Assembly (NCBI GenBank): GCA_964540535.1
Contig: CAZIMO010000003.1
Span: forward strand, 62,001 to 126,000
DNA length: 64,000 bases
Direction: 5' to 3'
From: Fimenecus sp964540535
GTDB lineage: Bacteria > Bacillota > Clostridia > Oscillospirales > Acutalibacteraceae
The notes beneath the pieces were generated by a model. It was not told where the DNA came from and ran no database searches. It saw only the letters and a program-made list of their open reading frames with translations. Positions 14,176 through 20,511 of this stretch are shown here, piece by piece; position 1 is the first letter of the stretch, and each line of letters starts with the position of its first letter. Position numbers and translations under genes: made by a program.

Positions 14176-14703
14176 TTAAGCAAATGGATCGGCGATATCG
14201 CCTTCGTCTACGCTGACGGTATCTCTTACTTCAGTTGTAAAGGTAAGAACATCGCCGTATGAGCCTGCGAATACTGACTTTGAAACTTCATCTACGCTCA
14301 ATGTAACCGCTTTGTCATAACCGTCTTCATCATAGACTACCTTGAGAATTTCTTCTCTATCGTCTTCAAGTATTCTGCCGTCGCAAACCATCTTGTAAGC
14401 AATTGTTTCGGGGTTGTCAACGCGTACCTTGTCTCTAAGCTGCCACATCTGTTCGCTTGAAACTGAAACCGCAAGTTCCTGACCGTGACAGAGATAAGCA
14501 TGTGCAGAAACTTCAAATTCATCGCCGACCTTAAGATTTGAATTATCAGCAGGAATTTCGATGTAATATTCTACGGGAATATCAAGTGAAAGCTCTGTGT
14601 TGCCGTCTTTTACTTCTGCGGCAAATGCCGAAATAGGTGCTGCTGCTGTAAGTGCCATTGTCAATGCAAGTGTTGATGCTAAAAATTTATTTGTTTTTTT
14701 CAT
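14176..14703 (-). CDS. secreted protein, family copy 1 (diverged)
   Basis: The protein has 175 residues. Signal peptide MKKTNKFLASTLALTMALTA through AAPISAFAA with cleavage near residue 29. The mature part has the pattern of a single beta-sandwich: VEYYIEIPADNSNLKVGDEF, an alternating beta region, then AGSYGDVLTFTTEV near the end. The signal peptide and 5' region are nearly identical to the two copies upstream, while the mature part has diverged. Such proteins in gut Clostridia are exported and may be surface or matrix subunits; this is inference from form, not a recognised named family. It has its own AGAGGT ribosome site. Confidence 0.8.
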   Translation of the reverse strand: MKKTNKFLASTLALTMALTAAAPISAFAAEVKDGNTELSLDIPVEYYIEIPADNSNLKVGDEFEVSAHAYLCHGQELAVSVSSEQMWQLRDKVRVDNPETIAYKMVCDGRILEDDREEILKVVYDEDGYDKAVTLSVDEVSKSVFAGSYGDVLTFTTEVRDTVSVDEGDIADPFA

Positions 14704-14778
14704 AATAAATACCTCTTTCTTTTTTTATAAAATTATTGTTTAGATTTTTGTTTTATTTTAGTTTTGTTTTATAATTTA

Positions 14779-15345
14779 TTAGTTAATTCCGCCAATGTGA
14801 CTATAATCGCCGCCGTGTTCGTATGGTACTGCCTCTGTTGTTTCAGCAGAGTTTTCATCCTCTGACTTTGTTACCTCTGTTTTGAAAGTAAGAATTTCTT
14901 CGTATGTACCGGCATATGCAGGAGCTGAAATTGCGTTTACAGTCATCACTGCTGTACCCTGCTGATCTTCATCGTCAGAAGAAACCGTAAGAATTTTTTC
15001 TGTCTGTGTTGCAAGAATTCTGCCGCCACAGCTCATTTGATAAGAGATTGCCGCTGAATTTTCGGGATGAGCCTTGTCTTTAAGCGCCCAACCGTTTTCA
15101 CTTGTAACTGAAACGGTAAGCTCTTCGCCGTAATCAAGGAAAGCCTGTGCTGAAACTCTGAACTCCTGACCTTCCGCAAGGTTGTCAGTTCCCTCCGGAA
15201 TAGTGAGTGTATAACTGTCTAAATATGTTTTTGAAAGTTTCATACTGCATTCGGGTTCTGCGGCAAATGCCGAGATAGGCGCTACTGCTGTAAGTGCAAG
15301 TGTCAATGCAAGTGTTGATGCTAAAAATTTATTTGTTTTTTTCAT
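14779..15345 (-). CDS. secreted protein, family copy 2
   Basis: The protein has 188 residues with a 29-residue signal peptide (ending SAFAA). The mature domain contains SYTLTIPEGTDNLAEGQEF, YGEELTVSVTSENGWALKDK and YAGTYEEILTFKTEV, then a short acidic tail with Tyr and His. It is identical in protein sequence to the next copy and sits exactly 642 bases away from it. No sortase motif or lipobox, so it is either released or held by another protein. Relationship to copy 1 is clear from signal peptide and the AG(T/S)Y closing motif. Confidence 0.85.
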   Translation of the reverse strand: MKKTNKFLASTLALTLALTAVAPISAFAAEPECSMKLSKTYLDSYTLTIPEGTDNLAEGQEFRVSAQAFLDYGEELTVSVTSENGWALKDKAHPENSAAISYQMSCGGRILATQTEKILTVSSDDEDQQGTAVMTVNAISAPAYAGTYEEILTFKTEVTKSEDENSAETTEAVPYEHGGDYSHIGGIN

Positions 15346-15420
15346 AATAAATACCTCTTTCTTTTTTTATAAAATTATTGTTTAGATTTTTGTTTTATTT
15401 TAGTTTTGTTTTATAATTTA

Positions 15421-15987
15421 TTAGTTAATTCCGCCAATGTGACTATAATCGCCGCCGTGTTCGTATGGTACTGCCTCTGTTGTTTCAGCAGAGTTTTCAT
15501 CCTCTGACTTTGTTACCTCTGTTTTGAAAGTAAGAATTTCTTCGTATGTACCGGCATATGCAGGAGCTGAAATTGCGTTTACAGTCATCACTGCTGTACC
15601 CTGCTGATCTTCATCGTCAGAAGAAACCGTAAGAATTTTTTCTGTCTGTGTTGCAAGAATTCTGCCGCCACAGCTCATTTGATAAGAGATTGCCGCTGAA
15701 TTTTCGGGATGAGCCTTGTCTTTAAGCGCCCAACCGTTTTCACTTGTAACTGAAACGGTAAGCTCTTCGCCGTAATCAAGGAAAGCCTGTGCTGAAACTC
15801 TGAACTCCTGACCTTCCGCAAGGTTGTCAGTTCCCTCCGGAATAGTGAGTGTATAACTGTCTAAATATGTTTTTGAAAGTTTCATACTGCATTCGGGTTC
15901 TGCGGCAAATGCCGAGATAGGCGCTACTGCTGTAAGTGCAAGTGTCAATGCAAGTGTTGATGCTAAAAATTTATTTGTTTTTTTCAT
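15421..15987 (-). CDS. secreted protein, family copy 3 (identical to copy 2)
   Basis: The protein has 188 residues with the same sequence as the 14779-15345 product. The intergenic DNA with its ribosome site (AAAGAGGT) is also the same, which makes a perfect direct repeat with a 642-bp period. This is the first copy downstream of the membrane protein at 16185-16808. A recent tandem duplication is the simplest explanation; assembly collapse could hide further copies. Confidence 0.85.
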   Translation of the reverse strand: MKKTNKFLASTLALTLALTAVAPISAFAAEPECSMKLSKTYLDSYTLTIPEGTDNLAEGQEFRVSAQAFLDYGEELTVSVTSENGWALKDKAHPENSAAISYQMSCGGRILATQTEKILTVSSDDEDQQGTAVMTVNAISAPAYAGTYEEILTFKTEVTKSEDENSAETTEAVPYEHGGDYSHIGGIN

Positions 15988-16184
15988 AATAAATACCTCT
16001 TTCTTTTTTTATAAAATTATTGTTTAGATTTTAGTTTTGTTGTTTTTATGGTTTATATTTTAAAGCTGACCATTCGGCTTTTATTTTGTAATACTGTTAT
16101 TATGTAATAAGTTTATAGTTGCATATGAAATCGTCTCCGTTTCTCTGTAATTTTTATATGTAATTTATATTAAAAACGCCTATA

Positions 16185-16808
16185 TCATTTAACGATAAGT
16201 TTAGTTTGAATATCAGCGTTGTTGGTGGCAGTTTGTTCTTGGTTCATTTTGTAAGGCTGAATGTGAATTGTTGCGTCGTAAGTTCCTAACTTCAATTCAT
16301 GGGAGAGTGTTATGTTCTGAATGTGATTTCCCGACTGTACCAAGCCCGATTTGTAAAGTACTTCGTAACCCTGTTCGCTGTTGTCAGGTAAGCGAATTTC
16401 AAAGGTTAAATAATACTTTCCTTCGTTTGCATCAGGGTTGTAAAAATCAACTGTAACCTCTTTTGTGTCTTTTTGTAAGTACAGTTCATTCCAACCCGGA
16501 ATTGCTATTCCCTGTGCCTTGTTATCCGCTTTCGGCGTTTCTTTGTATTCGCCTGCGTTCGGGTCAAGCTCAAGAAGATTTGAAATGTTCATATTAGGAG
16601 CTATGCCCGGAAAATTTCCGCATCCCTTGAAGCACAGAAGAAGTAAAAGTAACAGTGCAAGAATAATGCAAACCCATTTAAGCCATTTTGACTTTTTATC
16701 TTCTTTTTTATCTTCTTTTTCTTTGGGTAATTCTTCGCTTGTGATTTTCAACTCTTTTTCATCCTTGAAAAATTCACCGCTTGTTTTCTTTTCGCTCATA
16801 AAGAACAT
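16185..16808 (-). CDS. single-pass membrane protein with extracellular beta domain
   Basis: The protein has 207 residues (203 from the in-frame ATG at 16796, MSEKKTSGEFF). A charged cytoplasmic part of about 40 residues rich in Lys/Glu is followed by one helix (WVCIILALLLLLLLCF), then a Gly/Cys motif and an outer domain. The outer part reads like an Ig-fold: EVTVDFYNPDANEGKYYLTF, LPDNSEQGYEVLYKSGLVQS and THIQP-like strands. It precedes the three secreted proteins on the same strand with 197 bases between, and lies behind a duplicated promoter-like module. It could anchor or assemble the secreted subunits (inference). Confidence 0.72.
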   Translation of the reverse strand: MFFMSEKKTSGEFFKDEKELKITSEELPKEKEDKKEDKKSKWLKWVCIILALLLLLLLCFKGCGNFPGIAPNMNISNLLELDPNAGEYKETPKADNKAQGIAIPGWNELYLQKDTKEVTVDFYNPDANEGKYYLTFEIRLPDNSEQGYEVLYKSGLVQSGNHIQNITLSHELKLGTYDATIHIQPYKMNQEQTATNNADIQTKLIVK

Positions 16809-16832
16809 CTCCTTTTGATTTTCTGTTTTGCG

Positions 16833-17054
16833 TTGTTGTGTTCCCTTTGACTGTCTTTATTATGTCATAAAAGACTTTTTGTTCACACCCTAAAAATCGG
16901 TTAAAATCCTGTAATTTTCAGTCATTGTGTTTTTTCAAAGGGCTTGAACTAAAGAGCTTTTTCATTTTCATTTCGTCTTTGTTGTGTTCCCTTTGACTGT
17001 CTATATTATGGCAGAAAAATCCTGCCCCTCACACCCTAAAAACCAGCAAAAATC
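16833..17054 (-). promoter_or_regulatory. duplicated promoter-like module
   Basis: Two about 75-bp stretches, 146 bases apart, share TTTTTAGGGTGTGA, a 17-base spacer and CATAATA, followed by AGACAGTCAAAGGGAACACA. The spacing and the non-sigma-A hexamers suggest an alternative sigma factor promoter present twice. Between them is a possible 17-codon frame on the minus strand (16971-16918, MKMKKLFSSSPLKKHND) without a strong ribosome site. Confidence 0.45.
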
Positions 17055-17183
17055 CGATAAAAATAAGACATTTGAGCCGTCTTTTTGTTTTTTAATTAAA
17101 ATCTGGTTGAATTCTTATATGCAATTCAGCGTATGTATTGCCATAATCTCATAGTTTCTTTAATAACCTGAATTTTCTGATAA

Positions 17184-17230
17184 ATAAAAAAGCCAACCGC
17201 CTGAATGTGGTTCATTCATAACGATTGGCT
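17184..17230 (-). terminator. terminator downstream of the 17691-18137 regulator
   Basis: AGCCAA / TTGGCT encloses an inner TGAATG / CATTCA stem. Seven T residues follow on the minus strand. The transcript of the regulator gene would pass through the GTGAAAT array before reaching it. Confidence 0.6.
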
Positions 17231-17404
17231 GTATATACAGATAATATAGCAGATATTGTTTTGTAAGAGGAGGATAACCCTTATATAAAATGCTTTGCAA
17301 AGCAAAGCCACCGAAATTATTCAATATTCATTAGCAATGCAATTCCATTATTCATTGAAAAAACCGCCCTCTTACGAGAACGGATTTAATGACTTTTTAT
17401 TTAA

Positions 17405-17550
17405 TGAAATATTGCCGTACAATGTGAAATAATTATCTTGCGATAATTGTGAATTTTTCTTCTAAAGCAGAAAGTGAAATAAAATAAATCCCAAACGCCG
17501 TAAGTCGTATTTCACAGCGTCAGCTATTTCACAAATCCCGTGAGAAATTT
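17405..17550. repeat. modular mini-hairpin array, locus A
   Basis: A series of very short hairpins is separated by the 7-mer GTGAAAT or its complement ATTTCAC. Examples are AATTATC-TTGC-GATAATT and a GACGCC/GGCGT-type stem. Read on the minus strand the module order is the same as at 58361-58532, except that the ACAC-TTAG-TGTG module is absent. Stem changes such as ATTG..CAAT are partly compensated. It lies in the 3' flank of a regulator gene. No coding signal. Confidence 0.65.
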
Positions 17551-17577
17551 AAAGCACTTTCGAAGAAGTGCTTTTTT
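17551..17577 (+). terminator. hairpin with T-run next to array A
   Basis: AAGCACTT pairs with AAGTGCTT and is followed by TTTTTT on the plus strand. No plus-strand gene ends here. A similar AAGCACTT hairpin borders the array after the tmRNA gene, so it may belong to the repeat. Confidence 0.5.
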
Positions 17578-17690
17578 CTGCGAAGAGTCTGCGAAAAAGA
17601 TATTTCCTCACTTTCGGCTGAGGAATTTGAATCCTTGTAACTTTTGATTTTTGTATGAAACTCTTATTTGGCTACTCGACAAATTGGATT

Positions 17691-18137
17691 TCACTTTACC
17701 TGTTTCCAGTAATTAAGTTTTAGTAACTGTGCTTCAAAAAAGGCTCGCGCCTGCTCCGACGGCCAGTTTTCATTTGACATATGACCTACAAGAAAATCCG
17801 TTAATTCCTCAAGACTTGTGTAAACAAATCTTCCGTCAGTGTAGCACCATTTGCAGTATTCTTCATTAAATGTACCGTCAATTTCTTTGCTGATAGAAGA
17901 ATCATCAAGAGGCATACCGCAGCATTGACAAATCAACTTCAGCGGAGAACCTAAAAGTGTATTGATTGAAACATCAAACAACTTCGACAACAGTTTTAGA
18001 GTTTCCGTATTTGGTACGGTTTCACCGGTTTCCCAACGGGATACCGCCTGCCGGGTAACATAGATTTTTTCTGCAAGATCATCTTGAGATAATCCATTTT
18101 TGTTTCGGAGTTCAAATATAATATCTTTTGTTTCCAT
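17691..18137 (-). CDS. XRE regulator with carboxy-terminal zinc-ribbon domain
   Basis: The protein has 148 residues from METKDIIFELR. The HTH occupies about 4-57 (LSQDDLAEKIYVTRQAVSRW, ETGETVPNTETLKLLSKLFD). A zinc-ribbon-like domain follows: CQCCGMPLDDSS, then EEYCKWCYTDG, and helices to the end. This pairing is common in Clostridia. The upstream region has a TTGTCA-17-TACAAT promoter, and the decamer ATTGTATCAC occurs twice (18159-18168, 18225-18234), the second over the -10. This suggests autoregulation. Confidence 0.88.
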   Translation of the reverse strand: METKDIIFELRNKNGLSQDDLAEKIYVTRQAVSRWETGETVPNTETLKLLSKLFDVSINTLLGSPLKLICQCCGMPLDDSSISKEIDGTFNEEYCKWCYTDGRFVYTSLEELTDFLVGHMSNENWPSEQARAFFEAQLLKLNYWKQVK

Positions 18138-18186
18138 ATAAATCACCATCCCATAGATATTGTATCACTGTTATATCATCGTTACT

Positions 18187-18441
18187 TTAGAAAATCAAGC
18201 AACTCGCTGTTGCTATGTGATTATATTGTATCACAAATAACAAGAAGTGACAATTCTCAATCGAAAATTGCCGCTTTCCGGTACCCAAGGAGAGACTCGA
18301 AAGGCTTAGATTTTCTATTGCCTCGCAATGTTCGACTTTATATCCCTTTTGCTTCATTTCATTCCGCAAAATATGGACTGTTCGAGTTTGAGTCTCTGTT
18401 TTATTATCTTTTATACTTATTTCTAAAACGAAAACTTTCAT
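18187..18441 (-). other. doubtful open frame or degenerate remnant
   Basis: An 84-codon frame (MKVFVLEISIKDNKTETQTR start) has plausible codon use in its first 60 residues. However, its 3' part overlaps the predicted promoter of the downstream regulator, and it matches no family I know. It may be the remnant of a lost gene. No ribosome site is evident. Confidence 0.25.
18225..18253 (-). promoter_or_regulatory. promoter of the XRE/zinc-ribbon regulator
   Basis: TTGTCA and TACAAT are spaced by 17 bases on the minus strand. The -10 lies in a copy of ATTGTATCAC; the second copy is in the leader at 18159-18168. Confidence 0.6.
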
Positions 18442-18453
18442 CTTTCATAAAAT

Positions 18454-18486
18454 AGAAAGCCATAAGCTGAACGCTTATGGCTTTCT
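18454..18486. terminator. strong hairpin, probable terminator
   Basis: AGAAAGCCATAAGC pairs perfectly with GCTTATGGCTTTCT (5-nt loop). It lies between the tRNA-Leu gene and the doubtful frame. Confidence 0.65.
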
Positions 18487-18546
18487 GTAAAGATGATACA
18501 AAACAGATGCAACTTGAACGCGAGCCGCAAACTTTAGAAAAGAAAA

Positions 18547-18575
18547 AAGTCTGAACGCAAATTGCGTCCAGACTT
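18547..18575 (-). terminator. terminator of tRNA-Leu
   Basis: AAGTCTG / CAGACTT with an inner ACGCAA / TTGCGT stem and a run of T residues on the minus strand, directly after the tRNA 3' end. Confidence 0.8.
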
Positions 18576-18579
18576 AATT

Positions 18580-18663
18580 TGGTGCGAGAGACGGGACTTG
18601 AACCCGTACGGGATTACCACACGCCCCTCAAACGTGCGCGTCTGCCGATTCCGCCACTCTCGC
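18580..18663 (-). tRNA. tRNA-Leu (anticodon GAG)
   Basis: 84 nt including an encoded CCA. The acceptor stem GCGAGAG / CTCTCGC, the D arm GTGGCGGAATCGGCAGAC, the anticodon arm CACGT-TTGAGGG-GCGTG, a long class-II variable arm and GGTTCAAGTCC are all present. The loop TTGAGGG puts GAG at the anticodon, reading CUC/CUU leucine codons. Confidence 0.96.
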
Positions 18664-18697
18664 AAATATCGTACCGTTCTCTCGAACGGCAAGAGCT

Positions 18698-18726
18698 ATT
18701 ATAACAAAGGTAAGGTTATGTGTCAA
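18698..18726 (-). promoter_or_regulatory. consensus promoter of tRNA-Leu
   Basis: TTGACA-17-TATAAT on the minus strand, a perfect sigma-A consensus, as expected for a stable RNA gene. Confidence 0.9.
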
Positions 18727-18838
18727 GCCTTTTTTTGAAATTTTTAAAAAATTTTATTCTGCGTTATAAATAGATGTAACCCGTTTTAAGTAAAAATAAA
18801 GCCAAATTGCTGTCATCCTATAAAAATATTAAAAAACC

Positions 18839-18867
18839 TTTATTTTTTTAAGAATAAGTGTTATAAT
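18839..18867 (+). promoter_or_regulatory. promoter of the 6S-like RNA
   Basis: TATAAT at 18862-18867 with a weak TTTATT 17 bases upstream. The predicted start, 7 bases after the -10, is the G at 18874, which is exactly the first base of the closing stem of the RNA below. Confidence 0.5.
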
Positions 18868-18873
18868 AAAAAT

Positions 18874-19081
18874 GCCAAAGAAATCTTAATAGCAAAAACA
18901 GGTATTCCTTTATTTTTTATAGGGGTATTATATCCTGTTGTATATACGATTCAAATTGAATTCGGTAAAATACGCAATTCCACTTGAATCGTATTAGGGT
19001 ATACCTTTTGCATTTAAGATTTGTTTGGCGACAATCGGAGTTGCGTTTTTCAGTGCGCGGCTTCGGCTGCGCACTTTTTTT
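18874..19081 (+). ncRNA. 6S-like rod-shaped structured RNA
   Basis: The 5' end (18874-18888, GCCAAAGAAATCTTA) pairs with 19015-19029 (TAAGATTTGTTTGGC) with one mismatch. The stem continues inward as AAT/ATT, GCAAAA/TTTTGC and GGTAT/ATACC with small bulges. Then comes a large asymmetric internal loop on the 5' side, and a perfect 11-bp apical stem 18944-18954 / 18984-18994. This closing stem - large bubble - apical stem plan is that of 6S RNA, the RNA polymerase decoy. A terminator (19052-19081) follows. A regulatory leader of the next gene is the main alternative. Confidence 0.5.
19052..19081 (+). terminator. intrinsic terminator upstream of the SHOCT genes
   Basis: GTGCGC / GCGCAC around a GGC-TTCG-GCT core with seven T residues. 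It ends 20 bases before the next start codon and just before its AAGGAGG box. It therefore ends the structured RNA and could also attenuate the genes downstream. Confidence 0.88.
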
Positions 19082-19100
19082 ATTTTAAGGAGGTTTTATT

Positions 19101-19454
19101 ATGTATGAGAACATAGGCAAAAAAATTAAGGGTCTTTCAAAAACAATTGCAATTATTGAAGCTATTTTGGCAGCAGGTATAGGAACCGGAATAATGTTTG
19201 CTGACGATGATACGATTGGTGCCGGAGTTCTTGTGGTGGTAATTGGCTGTCTTGCCGCTTGGGTTTCATCGTGGATGCTTTATGGCTTTGGCGAAATTAT
19301 TGACAAATTAAGTTCAATTGAACAGCATACTCGCACGGAAGCACAAAACAATGTCAATTTAAAAAGGCAGTCAGAGATTGAAAGACTTTATTCACAAGGT
19401 ATGATTACTGAGGAAGAATACAAAAACGCTGTCAGCAAAAATCAAAAGGAGTAA
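19101..19454 (+). CDS. two-helix membrane protein with SHOCT domain
   Basis: The protein has 117 residues. Two hydrophobic helices (about 13-32 and 39-65) are followed by a linker. The end, SEIERLYSQGMITEEEYKNA, is a SHOCT domain (short carboxy-terminal oligomerisation motif). An AAGGAGG box is well placed. The following gene also ends in a SHOCT motif, so the two membrane proteins may act together. Specific function unknown. Confidence 0.8.
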   Translation: MYENIGKKIKGLSKTIAIIEAILAAGIGTGIMFADDDTIGAGVLVVVIGCLAAWVSSWMLYGFGEIIDKLSSIEQHTRTEAQNNVNLKRQSEIERLYSQGMITEEEYKNAVSKNQKE

Positions 19455-19458
19455 AATT

Positions 19459-20235
19459 ATTCCTAATAAAGAACAAAAGCTAAAGTGCAGAATACCGATA
19501 ACTGTTTTATCCGTTATTTCTTTGATATGTATAGCTTTAGGTTATGTTACGAATTTTGTTGATTCTTATGATGCTACTTCAATATTAACAACACGCATTC
19601 CTTCCTTTGATCAACTTATTTATATAATTTTTGATTTAACTCTTTCCATATTATTTGTTTTGTATATGCTGAAGTTTTATAAAAGCAATAAAGCAAAACT
19701 CATTTTCTCAATATGTTTAGTCGCAATGGCAATAAGCAATGTTATAAACACTATTAAAATAATCATTTATTATAGAAACACAACAATGTTTGACCGTCAA
19801 AATGTTACCATGCTTATTGTACGGAATAATATCTTCACAGTTGTTTTTGTTGGTGCAGTTGTTTTAGCTGTAATAGGTTTATTTAAAGGATTTGCAATTA
19901 AACCTTTTGTAGTAACGGCGGCTGTTACAAGACTTATAGATGTGTCATTAAGTTCATTAGGGGTTTTTACGATTTTTATTAGAGAGACGACTGGCGGATA
20001 TTACGATATAATTACTTTATTCAGTGTTATTTCTTATATCGGCTCTTTTACATTTTGGGTAGCGTTGTTACTGTTTGCATTAACAAATATTCCAAGTTCT
20101 AAGAAAAAGCCTGTTGAAAATGAAACAATGAATACCGAACAGGAATTAAAAGCTTTAACCGATAAATATAATTCGGGAGTTATTACCGAAAAGGAATATG
20201 CGGATATGCGTGCAGAAATCATCAGCAGGCTTTAA
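19459..20235 (+). CDS. polytopic membrane protein with SHOCT domain, probable ATT start
   Basis: The frame is open from the preceding stop, but the first ATG (19522) falls inside a membrane helix with no ribosome site. AAGGAG at 19446-19451 is seven bases before an in-frame ATT at 19459, giving the sensible start (M)PNKEQKLKCRIPITVLSVIS. I therefore propose an ATT start (258 residues). Six or so hydrophobic segments follow, then a carboxy-terminal SHOCT motif TEQELKALTDKYNSGVITEK. It is four bases downstream of the other SHOCT gene. A point mutation of ATG to ATT is the alternative. Confidence 0.7.
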   Translation: MPNKEQKLKCRIPITVLSVISLICIALGYVTNFVDSYDATSILTTRIPSFDQLIYIIFDLTLSILFVLYMLKFYKSNKAKLIFSICLVAMAISNVINTIKIIIYYRNTTMFDRQNVTMLIVRNNIFTVVFVGAVVLAVIGLFKGFAIKPFVVTAAVTRLIDVSLSSLGVFTIFIRETTGGYYDIITLFSVISYIGSFTFWVALLLFALTNIPSSKKKPVENETMNTEQELKALTDKYNSGVITEKEYADMRAEIISRL

Positions 20236-20339
20236 ACACAAAACAAAAAACATACTGCAATGTGTAAATAGCACTTGCAATATATCTTATCAAAATTTTA
20301 TTTTAAAAGTGCGCAGACTTTTATTAAATAATTTATTCG

Positions 20340-20374
20340 GCAGGGGACATTATTTCCCTTGCTGATTTTTTATT
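20340..20374 (+). terminator. terminator of the SHOCT gene pair
   Basis: GCA-G-GGGA pairs with TCCC-T-TGC and is followed by a T-rich run on the plus strand. Confidence 0.6.
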
Positions 20375-20410
20375 TCAGACCTACCTCAACATCATTTTTA
20401 TTTTTCCGTA

Positions 20411-20439
20411 TTGCTCTTTTTATTCAAGTATGCTATACT
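20411..20439 (+). promoter_or_regulatory. promoter of the GH28 gene
   Basis: TTGCTC and TATACT spaced by 17 bases, 16 bases before the shared leader element. Confidence 0.6.
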
Positions 20440-20454
20440 TTTTGCGATTAAATA

Positions 20455-20508
20455 ATGAAAGGAACGGTACTGCGCATAAAAAACTGTTTTTAGTAGCTCT
20501 TTGTGCGA
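20455..20508 (+). promoter_or_regulatory. shared 5' leader element, copy 1 (GH28)
   Basis: A segment of about 55 nt beginning ATGAAAGGAACGG and ending CTCTTTGTGCGAA recurs almost unchanged at 59313-59366. It folds as CGCATAAA / TTTGTGCG (one G-U pair) with an inner ACT/AGT stem. It also contains a 12-codon frame (MKGTVLRIKNCF, stop TAG) in both copies. No Shine-Dalgarno lies directly before the GH28 start, while AAAGGA is on the 5' side of the hairpin. Leader peptide or hairpin-bridged ribosome site are both possible. Confidence 0.5.
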
Positions 20509-20511
20509 AAT

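Larger units (their letters stand above)
14763..16045. repeat. 642-bp perfect tandem duplication
   Basis: Two adjacent units, each one secreted-protein gene plus its spacer, are indistinguishable over their whole length by eye. The spacer is also nearly the same before copy 1. The right boundary is marked by divergence in the T-rich leader after position about 16033. Confidence 0.85.

Noticed and set aside
17405..17550. CRISPR array
   Set aside because: Repeat unit is only 7 bases, spacers are self-complementary hairpins of 10-20 bases, and there are no cas genes.
18187..18441. 84-codon frame next to tRNA-Leu as a real gene
   Set aside because: Overlaps a promoter, lacks a ribosome site and matches no family; kept only as a doubtful remnant.
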